Assembly (NCBI GenBank): GCA_003567475.1
Contig: PWZL01000058.1
Coordinates: forward strand, 1-64,000
Reading direction: 5' to 3'
DNA from: Gammaproteobacteria bacterium
GTDB taxonomy: Bacteria > Pseudomonadota > Gammaproteobacteria > Steroidobacterales > PWYM01
Length of the DNA stretch: 64,000 nucleotides
In this document: positions 17,531-24,799 of the stretch, piece after piece
Position numbering within the stretch: position 1 is the first letter of the stretch
Layout: each line of letters opens with the position of its first letter
Notes under the pieces: model-generated
What the model was told of the DNA's origin: nothing
Database searches by the model: none
What the model saw: only the letters and a program-made list of their open reading frames with translations
Program-made: the position numbers and the translations under genes

Positions 17531-20089
17531 CTATCCACGGTCTGTCGGCGTCGGCGAGAATGGCCGCAGCCACTGCAGCAGCAGCGGCAGAAGGGTGAGA
17601 TTACTGAACAGCGCGAAGACCATCGCCACCCCGGTGAGCAGCCCGAAATAAATCGTCGGCATGAAGTTCGACGCCGCGAGAATCGAGAACCCACCGACAA
17701 TGATTACGGTGGTGTAAATCATTGCTCTGCCGACCTGACGATGCGACGTCCGCGCAGCCTGGGCGTCATCAGCCCCGGCCTGCACCTCCGCCTCGTAGCG
17801 ATGGGTGTAATGAATAGTGTCATGCACGCCGATACCAATGGTGATCGCCGCAATCGTCATCGTCATGATATCGAGCGGTAAGCCGACCAGCCCCATCGCA
17901 CCCATCACCGCCACCGCGGCGATCAGCGTCGGCATGGGACCGACCACCGCCATCTTCCACGATCTGAACAGCACCGCGAACATGACCATCATGGCGGCAA
18001 ATACCAGCATCAAAGTGATGTACAGCGAGCGGACGAGGCTCTGCATGACGTTGTTGTACAACACCAGCATACCGGTGAGATTGACCTGCTCGGGCAGCAG
18101 CCCGAAGCGCTCGTGCAGCTCCTGCTCGATCTGGCGCAACAAAGCGTCGCGCGAGAGGTTGGGCGCCGAGTCGATGACGCGGATATCGAAGCGAACCTGG
18201 TTGCCGTCCTCCGACATGTAGGGGTCGAACAGCAGCTCCCGGAGCTCGGCCGGCATCCGGTCATACATGACGGCCAGTCCGAAACCGTCAAGCGGCTGAT
18301 CATCGTTGAGCATGGTCATCAGCCGCATGCTCGTCGCCAGGGAAAGAATCTTGCCAGTCTCCGGCAAGGCATCGAGATAGGTCTGGATACGATCGAGCGT
18401 TTCCAGCTGGTAACTGGTGAACCAGTACCCACCAATCGGTCCGTCGGTATCATCGTCGTAGCCATAATCCAGATCGGCCAGATCAGCGAGGTCATCATCC
18501 AGCCCGTTGGCCTGCTGATCGCCGGACGGCGCCTGGTCGGACGATACCTCGAACTCCATAAATGCGCGGGTGGGATCGAGCACTACGTCAAGCGGTGTCG
18601 TGCCGCCCAGTTCGCGATCAATAAGCTCCATGCCCTGGTAGATTTCCGTGGTGGGCTTGAAATAATCGATGAAGCGATTCTCGACCGTGAGCCGGTTGAC
18701 GCCGATCACTGCAACGACCACGACCGCGACAAACCCTAGCGCCACCGCACGCGGGCTGTATTGAGCGATGCTCACCAGGGCGGCACTCAGACGTTCGGTC
18801 GCGTCTCGCCGGATCGGCGGTACCGGTCCGGCAGGCAACGACACGACCAGGGCTGGAAACAGCACAAACGTGAGTACCAGGGCGAAAGCGACGGCGCAGA
18901 CCATCATCAGACCGAAGTCCATGACTGGCCGGATGTCGGCAAACATCATCGACCCGAACGCCACCATGGTCGTCAAGGCGGTATACAGCGACGGCTTGAA
19001 CTTGCTGTCCACGGTCTGGCGCATCAACCGGCGTGCATCAGCGCTTGGCTGAGCCTGATGCAGTTCGCGCTGCCGGACCACCAGATGCACCACCAACGAC
19101 AGCGACAGAATGAGCATCAGCGAGATGAAGTTCGACGAAACCACGGTCACCGGCCAGCCCACCAGTCCCAGAAACCCCACCATGCCGACGACCACGCCAC
19201 CGCAGATGAGGCTGGGTATCACCACCCAGCGCAACTGCCGGAAACTGACGGCCAGTAGTACGAGAATGAACAGCCCCACCCCGACACCGAAGGTCTGAAT
19301 ATCGCCGCGGACAAACTCAATCATATCGACGGCGATCATGGGGACGCCGCCAAGATGGATACGCGCGTACTCGCGGTGCTGCTCCAGCACCGCCCGAACT
19401 TCCATGATGACCGCCGTCTGTTCCGCCTGGAGACGTTCGCTGATTCTCGGGTAGGCGGCATCAAGCTCGGCGAGCTCGCGACGTTCGGCCTCGTCGAGCC
19501 CCTCTCTGACTCGGCGGATCCGCAACGCGTCGCGTCGTGTCAGCAGGCCATGGGCCGCTTCGTCGCGCACCAGAGACACGATCAGGGCCGTGGTATCGGC
19601 GTCCCGGTTCATCAACAGATCGCGGTAGAGCGGGCTGTTGCGGAATTCTTCGCGAGCCAGATCGCGATCCGTATCCGCGTCCAGCAGTGCCCGGGTGCCC
19701 GCCTGCACCTCGGAAAAGCCGACGCGCGGGCTGTCCAATAGTGGCACATCGAGGATACTCAATACCGAATCGATCCCCGGGAGCGCATCGAGCGCGTCGC
19801 GCAAGGCCTCAAGACGCCCCAGCGTTTCGGATTCGAAGAGCGCCCCGGACGGCGTCCAGGTCACGATCAGAAAGTCGTCCGAGCCGTATCGCGCGCGAAT
19901 TTCGCGGTAATAGTGCATGGCCTCATCGCCTTCGAGCACCAGCGATTCAGCTGAGGCATCAAGCTGAAAATGCCGGATCTGAGTCGCCGCGACTGCCAGC
20001 AGGGCCGACACCAGACCGGCGGCGATCCAGGGATGTTCGAGCACCAGCCGATGGTATAGGGTTGTGAACGTGCGGGTCATTTCAGGCAT
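17531..20089 (-). CDS. MMPL/RND-superfamily exporter
   Basis: The 852-aa protein has a symmetrical RND layout: one N-terminal helix, a periplasmic domain, a block of helices (about 240-430), a second periplasmic domain and a final block (about 670-840). MMPL-type signatures include VSSNFISLMLILSLSLVVHL and IAAITIGIGVHDTIHYTHRY. The second periplasmic loop contains an acidic, Asp-rich stretch (about 525-550, DDDLADLADLDYGYDDDTD), unusual for the family. Related proteins move lipids, hopanoids or siderophores; no cargo is evident here. ATG 20080 (MTRTFTTLYHRL) is an alternative start. It is divergent from msrB. Confidence 0.88.
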   Translation of the reverse strand: MPEMTRTFTTLYHRLVLEHPWIAAGLVSALLAVAATQIRHFQLDASAESLVLEGDEAMHYYREIRARYGSDDFLIVTWTPSGALFESETLGRLEALRDALDALPGIDSVLSILDVPLLDSPRVGFSEVQAGTRALLDADTDRDLAREEFRNSPLYRDLLMNRDADTTALIVSLVRDEAAHGLLTRRDALRIRRVREGLDEAERRELAELDAAYPRISERLQAEQTAVIMEVRAVLEQHREYARIHLGGVPMIAVDMIEFVRGDIQTFGVGVGLFILVLLAVSFRQLRWVVIPSLICGGVVVGMVGFLGLVGWPVTVVSSNFISLMLILSLSLVVHLVVRQRELHQAQPSADARRLMRQTVDSKFKPSLYTALTTMVAFGSMMFADIRPVMDFGLMMVCAVAFALVLTFVLFPALVVSLPAGPVPPIRRDATERLSAALVSIAQYSPRAVALGFVAVVVVAVIGVNRLTVENRFIDYFKPTTEIYQGMELIDRELGGTTPLDVVLDPTRAFMEFEVSSDQAPSGDQQANGLDDDLADLADLDYGYDDDTDGPIGGYWFTSYQLETLDRIQTYLDALPETGKILSLATSMRLMTMLNDDQPLDGFGLAVMYDRMPAELRELLFDPYMSEDGNQVRFDIRVIDSAPNLSRDALLRQIEQELHERFGLLPEQVNLTGMLVLYNNVMQSLVRSLYITLMLVFAAMMVMFAVLFRSWKMAVVGPMPTLIAAVAVMGAMGLVGLPLDIMTMTIAAITIGIGVHDTIHYTHRYEAEVQAGADDAQAARTSHRQVGRAMIYTTVIIVGGFSILAASNFMPTIYFGLLTGVAMVFALFSNLTLLPLLLQWLRPFSPTPTDRG

Positions 20090-20194
20090 CCGGAAACCGG
20101 CAGGGATCGTATCATGTGGCAGGTCAGGGAACGGAACGCTCTGCGGCGTTTGCAGGTCGGAACGTCTGGAGGGCCACTCTTCGGAGCATAGGAC

Positions 20195-20749
20195 ATGGAC
20201 AGACGATGGTTTTTGGGTGGTCTCGCCGCTACTGCAGCGGCCGGCACCACAACACCGTGGGCGTTAGCCCGCGCTGGCGCCACGCCCCACGATATCGAGG
20301 CAATCACCCGTATGCTGACACGTGACGGCGAGCTCCAACGGCTCGAACACAGGGCCGATTTCTGGCGACGCTATGTGGACGGGCTCGCCTGGGACGTGCT
20401 GTTCCGGGAGCGGACCGAGCGACCATTCACCAGCCCGCTGAACGACGAAACACGCACGGGGACCTACGTCTGTGCCGCCTGTCACCTGCCGCTGTTCGAA
20501 TCCACTACGAAGTACGACAGCGGCACAGGCTGGCCGAGTTTCTGGGCGGCGATCGAGGCCCATATCGGAACGAAAAGAGACTTCAAGCTCATCATTCCAC
20601 GAACCGAATACCATTGCCTGCGCTGCGGTGGACATCAGGGACATGTCTTCAATGATGGGCCGCGCCCGACCGGCAAGCGCTGGTGCAACAACGGGGTCGC
20701 ATTGCGCTTCGTACCCATGGACGAGGCACTACCGGAGTTGCGCGGATGA
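20195..20749 (+). CDS. msrB: Exported peptide-methionine (R)-S-oxide reductase
   Basis: The 184-aa MsrB reduces methionine-R-sulfoxide in proteins. The N terminus is a Tat-type signal (MDRRWFLGGLAATAAAG), so it should act in the periplasm. Structural zinc ligands C93, C96, C141 and C144 are present (CAAC and CLRC), with YDSGTGWPSF and HQGHVFNDGP. The catalytic Cys is C164 in the motif RWCNNGVALRF, where most MsrBs have RYCINSASLRF; the cysteine is kept although the next residues differ. The stop overlaps the msrA start (ATGA), so the two reductases are co-translated and cover both sulfoxide stereoisomers. Confidence 0.93.
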   Translation: MDRRWFLGGLAATAAAGTTTPWALARAGATPHDIEAITRMLTRDGELQRLEHRADFWRRYVDGLAWDVLFRERTERPFTSPLNDETRTGTYVCAACHLPLFESTTKYDSGTGWPSFWAAIEAHIGTKRDFKLIIPRTEYHCLRCGGHQGHVFNDGPRPTGKRWCNNGVALRFVPMDEALPELRG

Positions 20750-21381
20750 TCAGGGTGGTGACACGGAAACGACTGACGATCACGCTCGGGGCGACGCTGG
20801 CCTTGCTGGTGGCGAGCGGCCTGATGAGGCCGGCCAGCACCGTGCAGGCCGACGAGAATACGACCGCCAGCGCGATCTTCGCGGGAGGGTGTTTCTGGTG
20901 CATGGAGCCACCTTTCGATGAGCTGGACGGTGTAATCTCCACCACCTCAGGCTTCATCGGCGGGCACGTCTCCAACCCCAGCTATCAGCAGGTGGTCCGC
21001 GGCGGTACAGGCCATGTGGAGGCCGTCAAGGTGGTGTATGACCCTGCCGTGGTCGCTTATGACAGGCTGCTGGAGGTGTTCTGGCGGAACGTCGATCCCG
21101 TGGATGACGGCGGGCAGTTCTGTGACCGAGGTGAGGCCTATCTGACGGGCATCTTCGTGGGCAGTGCTGAAGAACGGCGACTGGCCGAAGCCTCACGTGT
21201 AGCACTGGACGCATCCGGGCGTTTCGACCAGCCTGTCGTGACGCCGATTCGCGAACGCGGCACGTTTTATCCGGCCGAAGAGTACCACCAGAATTACTAC
21301 CGAAAAAATCCCGTACGCTACCGGTTCTACCGTTTCAACTGCGGCCGTGACCGTCGCTTGACCGAACTGTGGGGCGACTAA
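20746..21381 (+). CDS. msrA: Exported peptide-methionine (S)-S-oxide reductase
   Basis: The 211-aa MsrA starts at ATG 20746 (MIRVVTRKRLTITLG), inside the msrB stop codon. A Sec-type signal (about 1-36, ending TVQADE) makes it periplasmic. The catalytic motif GCFWC spans 48-52, with C49 the nucleophile. Family signatures include GFIGGHVSNPSYQQV, GGTGHVEAVKVVYDP and FYPAEEYHQNYY. The frame is open 21 codons upstream of this ATG, but that part lies within msrB. MsrA and MsrB here form a split periplasmic repair pair, using Sec and Tat routes respectively. Confidence 0.94.
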   Translation: MIRVVTRKRLTITLGATLALLVASGLMRPASTVQADENTTASAIFAGGCFWCMEPPFDELDGVISTTSGFIGGHVSNPSYQQVVRGGTGHVEAVKVVYDPAVVAYDRLLEVFWRNVDPVDDGGQFCDRGEAYLTGIFVGSAEERRLAEASRVALDASGRFDQPVVTPIRERGTFYPAEEYHQNYYRKNPVRYRFYRFNCGRDRRLTELWGD

Positions 21382-21393
21382 TACCGCCCCCCG

Positions 21394-22563
21394 TCAGAAC
21401 CAGAACGAAAAGAACAACTGGAACACATTGGCTGAGAGGCTGTATGTCGGCTCATCACCGGGCGACTCGGCATTCACCCGCAGATCGCGGAAATCACGGT
21501 AATCCGCCGTGATCCAGTCATAGGTGAAGTTGACCGCACCCCGTTCGAACATGGCCCAGCGAGCCGTGAACAGCTCGTAACTGACACCCATCCGCACCGA
21601 GTGGCTGTCGTAACGGCTGAGTTCCTTGTCCCGCGCGAGGAAGTTCTGCGCGCTGCGAAACGGATACAGGTCGCTCCAGAAATCCGCGGCCCCCTGGGTG
21701 TAATATCGATACTGCAGATCGAGAATCACGCGTGGCAGCGTGGCGTGGGTGTACCCGACCCGGGTACTGTGAGCGTCGATGCCCCAGTCGTCGCTGAAAT
21801 AGCGATACTCCGCGTGCACCGCAGCGCGATACGGCAGGTGGTAACGCGCACGCAAAGCCACCGCACTGCTGGTGCGGCGTCGAGGATAGACCTCAGCCTG
21901 GAATCCGTAACCACGACTCGACTCCGGGTCCAGGTAGCGCACCTGCCGGTAGGGGTTGTTCAGGAACCCCTTGTCGGTAATGGTCTCGAAGGCGAGTTCG
22001 GCCAGCATGTTGCGGGTGACGACCTGCGTCACACCCAGACGCCACGAGTGACGGTCCAGCTCCTCGCTGAACTCTGGATCACCACTGCGGCCGATTTCGT
22101 CCGAACCACGGACGTAACCCATGCTCAGGGTGGTCATCGCCGCAAAGACCTCCTGACTCACCCCGATATTGAACGAACGGCCCTTGTAATCATTCTCGTC
22201 ACTCGCAACCACCCCGAGACTGAGCAGGGTATCGCCTCTCAGGTAATCCAGCGTGCCGGCAAGCTCCGTACGCTCCTCCCGATACGGGCTGGCCGTGGTG
22301 ATCACATCGATCGAGGCACCTGAGATCGTATCGACATGGTATTTCCCCTGTACAGAGAAGCTTTCGCCGAGCTGCTTGCGCACCAGTACGGACGGACCCT
22401 CTACCGTGATACCACCGCCGTCATAGTAATGATAGAGAACGTCCATTCGCTCTTCAGGCAGTACCGCGGCAGGCGCGTCGCCCATAGCCCACAACGCGAC
22501 CGTACCCAGGACACACGCGAGGGTCCTGGAGGCGGTGCACCTGGAGTTCACGGACCCGCTCAT
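21394..22563 (-). CDS. DUF3570 protein (predicted beta-barrel)
   Basis: The 389-aa product starts at ATG 22563 (MSGSVNSRCTASRTL), one base after the DUF4266 stop; a longer frame into that gene is rejected. It has a signal peptide (ending APAAVLPE), then MDVLYHYYDGGGITVEGPSV and repeated amphipathic strands, ending NVFQLFFSFWF with a terminal Phe. This matches DUF3570, a family found next to DUF4266 lipoproteins and thioredoxin-like proteins. The strand pattern and C-terminal Phe suggest an outer-membrane barrel. It is the last gene of a six-gene minus-strand operon beginning with the HzsA-related gene. Confidence 0.88.
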   Translation of the reverse strand: MSGSVNSRCTASRTLACVLGTVALWAMGDAPAAVLPEERMDVLYHYYDGGGITVEGPSVLVRKQLGESFSVQGKYHVDTISGASIDVITTASPYREERTELAGTLDYLRGDTLLSLGVVASDENDYKGRSFNIGVSQEVFAAMTTLSMGYVRGSDEIGRSGDPEFSEELDRHSWRLGVTQVVTRNMLAELAFETITDKGFLNNPYRQVRYLDPESSRGYGFQAEVYPRRRTSSAVALRARYHLPYRAAVHAEYRYFSDDWGIDAHSTRVGYTHATLPRVILDLQYRYYTQGAADFWSDLYPFRSAQNFLARDKELSRYDSHSVRMGVSYELFTARWAMFERGAVNFTYDWITADYRDFRDLRVNAESPGDEPTYSLSANVFQLFFSFWF

Positions 22564-22564
22564 G

Positions 22565-22795
22565 TCAGTTGCACCCACAGCCGCCACCGGATCCACCACT
22601 CGCGCCGCGCGCACCCTCGCGAATGTCATACAGCTTCTGCAGATAGGCTGCGGAGACCGGGTCACGCTCGAAACTCATGATCGGATCCGCCAGACGGTCT
22701 CGCTCGTAGGGCTGAACCCACGGCTGGACCCCCGAGCACGCACTCACCGACGCCAGCATGCCCAACACGATGAGACACCGAATGAGCCTGGCCAT
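22565..22795 (-). CDS. DUF4266 small lipoprotein
   Basis: The 76-aa product starts at ATG 22795 (MARLIRCLIVLG). A TTG two codons upstream lies in the preceding gene's stop and is less likely. The lipobox SVSAC is followed by VQPWVQPYERDRLADPIMSF, and the C terminus is a Gly/Cys tail (GGSGGGCGCN). This tail and the PW/ER pattern are characteristic of DUF4266. The cysteines at the end could bind metal or be modified. It sits between the TlpA-like gene (2-base gap) and the DUF3570 gene (1-base gap), so translation is coupled. Confidence 0.9.
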   Translation of the reverse strand: MARLIRCLIVLGMLASVSACSGVQPWVQPYERDRLADPIMSFERDPVSAAYLQKLYDIREGARGASGGSGGGCGCN

Positions 22796-22797
22796 GA

Positions 22798-23328
22798 TCA
22801 ACGCTCCCGAACCAGCGCGCGGACCGCATCCTGGTATTTCTGCTCATCCCCCGGCTTGTAACCGAAGAAGTGATCGCGCAGCTGACCCTGACGATCGACC
22901 AGAATCGTGGTTGGCATCGCCGCCACTCCGTACAGGGCGCCCACTTCCTCCTTCGTGTCGAGCAGAATCGGAAAAGTCACCGGCACCTCGGCAAGGAAGC
23001 GGTCGATCAGCCGGTTCTCCTGCTCCACGTTGACGCCGAGCAGGCTAAACCCCAGTCGCTGGAAACGCTGATGAATCTGGTCAAGCAGCGGCATTTCCTG
23101 GCGGCAGGGCGGACACCAGGTCGCCCAGAAATTGATCATGACGACGTCGCCGCGCAGGTCGCTGAGGCTGAGACTGCCGCCCCCGCGCACGGGCAGCGTG
23201 AAGTCCGGCGCAGGGCCGCTCTGCGCGGCGCGTGCCAATGCCGCAGACATCGGTGTCGCGGCGAGCGGTGCCGTGGCGAGCATGGCGCACAGCATGCGGC
23301 GATCGAGATGGGCGTTGTGAGTCATCAT
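22798..23328 (-). CDS. TlpA-family periplasmic thioredoxin-like protein
   Basis: The product is ~176 aa, starting at tandem ATGs 23328/23325; AGGGAG favours 23325. A signal-like segment (MLCAMLATAPLAATPMSAAL) precedes the TlpA/ResA fold: PDFTLPVRGGGSLSLSDLRG, NFWATWCPPCRQEMPLL with the CPPC redox centre, and the cis-Pro region GVAAMPTTILVD. Such proteins reduce disulfides of apocytochromes or other exported proteins. Its place beside exported proteins with CxxCH motifs makes a role in their maturation plausible. There is no frameshift or missing catalytic residue. Confidence 0.9.
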   Translation of the reverse strand: MMTHNAHLDRRMLCAMLATAPLAATPMSAALARAAQSGPAPDFTLPVRGGGSLSLSDLRGDVVMINFWATWCPPCRQEMPLLDQIHQRFQRLGFSLLGVNVEQENRLIDRFLAEVPVTFPILLDTKEEVGALYGVAAMPTTILVDRQGQLRDHFFGYKPGDEQKYQDAVRALVRER

Positions 23329-23369
23329 CGCTCCCTGGAAATCAAGCCTGAATTCACGCTCCAGCCAAC

Positions 23370-24038
23370 TCAAAAGAACCAGCCGAGCCCGATCACGAAC
23401 TCAATGTTGTGAACCGTCTTGTCCTCACCCAGGAGATCGGTTCTGAACACGTGGTCGCGCACCATCAGGTGGGCTGACAGCCAGTCGTTCAACAGTACGC
23501 GGTAGCCGGCCCCGAAAGTAATGGTGAAGCGGCTGTCACCTGCAAAATCAGTGCTGCCGGCGCCGAGCAACAGATAAAGTGAAGAGGTGAACGCGCGATT
23601 TCGTCCGATGAACGTCTCGCCAGGAAACAGGTTGTAACCCAGCGACAGGTCGTAGTACCGGAACGTGCGCTCGTCGGACGGGAGCAGGTCGACGGCCCCG
23701 CTAAGCGTCTCGAAGCTGGTCCGCCCGGCGGTGGTCTGGCCGATGGTCGCCTCGGCAAAAAGCCCTTCGGTAATGTGATAGGCCAGTCGCCCGCCGTACA
23801 CGGTGCTGCTGCCGAAATCTTCCACACTGAGGAATCCGGTATAGGCCCCGAGTTCGAAGTTTTCGGTATCTATCCGAGGCCGTCGGACTTCACGACGTTC
23901 CACGCGGGGATCGATCACCGGTTCCGCTGAACTGGGCTCGTCAAGCGTATCCATCACGCGGCTGCAGCCGCTCGTCAACACGGCCAGAAAGAGCGCCACT
24001 GCCGCATTCAGAAAAAGAAACCGAAGCCCGCTTTCCAT
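23370..24038 (-). CDS. Outer-membrane beta-barrel lipoprotein
   Basis: The 222-aa product starts at ATG 24038 (MESGLRFLFLNAAVALFL); longer frames upstream overlap the SH3 gene and are Arg-rich. The lipobox is LTSGC. After a short acidic linker (DTLDEPSSAEPVIDPRVERR) comes a small barrel: ENFELGAYTGFLSVEDFGSS, YHITEGLFAEATIG, ending VIGLGWFF. It resembles the eight-stranded outer-membrane beta-barrel family first described in myxobacteria. The start overlaps the end of the SH3 gene by 31 bases, so coupling is likely. Function unknown; it may anchor or gate the complex. Confidence 0.82.
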   Translation of the reverse strand: MESGLRFLFLNAAVALFLAVLTSGCSRVMDTLDEPSSAEPVIDPRVERREVRRPRIDTENFELGAYTGFLSVEDFGSSTVYGGRLAYHITEGLFAEATIGQTTAGRTSFETLSGAVDLLPSDERTFRYYDLSLGYNLFPGETFIGRNRAFTSSLYLLLGAGSTDFAGDSRFTITFGAGYRVLLNDWLSAHLMVRDHVFRTDLLGEDKTVHNIEFVIGLGWFF

Positions 24039-24799
24039 TCGTTGACGTCCTCGTTTTCGTCGCGGCTGGTAAACACCACGTATCGCCGATACTCGGCCCG
24101 CAGCATGAAATTCCGACTCACGTGCATGCGCAACCCAAGGCCCGCATGCCCGATCTGATCCGTACGGTTTTCCACGTCGACCAGAGTCGCGCGGGGTTCT
24201 ATACGGATCACCCCTGTCCCCAAGGCCAGGAATGGTGACACTCGCCATTCCGGCCAAGGCTGGTGCACGAGATTGACTCCCGCTAGCCAGCCGCTGGAAA
24301 ACCGGCCGTTGAGATCTGAAGCGCTCAACTCCAGCGACAGGTTCCTCGTCGCATGCCAGGCGAAATAGGCGGACAGAACATCTGCGCCGCTGAAATCGCC
24401 GAGCATCACTCCACCCTCAGTACGCCGCTCGAGATAGTCGAGGCGACTCGGTGGCGCAATACTCACCGGCTCTCCCGAAGGCAATACGGTCCGACTGATC
24501 TGGGCGCGACTTGCCCAGCCTTCCACCCCACCCGCCGTGCGCACCCGGAACCAGTCCGTACGCCGACTCAGGATCTCGATCTGCTCACCACGCTCGGCGA
24601 TGTGGAATCTCGGATACCCTCTTCCAGGGCCGCTATGCAGTTCCAGAAACGGCTCGGACACTTCGACCACATAGTGCGCCTCGCGCGCCTGCACCGGTGT
24701 GACGAAGTGCAAGAAAATGGCAGCGCCGATGAGCATCAGTCGAAGAGCTTGGACGGCGTTCACGTTCACGATGAAGTCAGTCCTCTGCCGGCGCGTCAA
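24008..24799 (-). CDS. Bacterial SH3-domain protein with C-terminal beta-barrel
   Basis: The 263-aa product has a signal peptide (cleavage near PVQAREA) and an SH3_3 domain (about 40-105: FLELHSGPGRGYPRFHIAER, WFRVRTAGGVEGWASRAQI). A barrel-like region follows and ends EWKAGFGFFF. Bacterial SH3 domains bind peptidoglycan or peptides, so the protein may connect an outer-membrane barrel to the cell wall. The start at 24799 lies 23 bases inside the end of the HzsA-related gene, and its 3' end overlaps the next barrel lipoprotein gene. These overlaps argue for one operon. Confidence 0.85.
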   Translation of the reverse strand: MTRRQRTDFIVNVNAVQALRLMLIGAAIFLHFVTPVQAREAHYVVEVSEPFLELHSGPGRGYPRFHIAERGEQIEILSRRTDWFRVRTAGGVEGWASRAQISRTVLPSGEPVSIAPPSRLDYLERRTEGGVMLGDFSGADVLSAYFAWHATRNLSLELSASDLNGRFSSGWLAGVNLVHQPWPEWRVSPFLALGTGVIRIEPRATLVDVENRTDQIGHAGLGLRMHVSRNFMLRAEYRRYVVFTSRDENEDVNEWKAGFGFFF

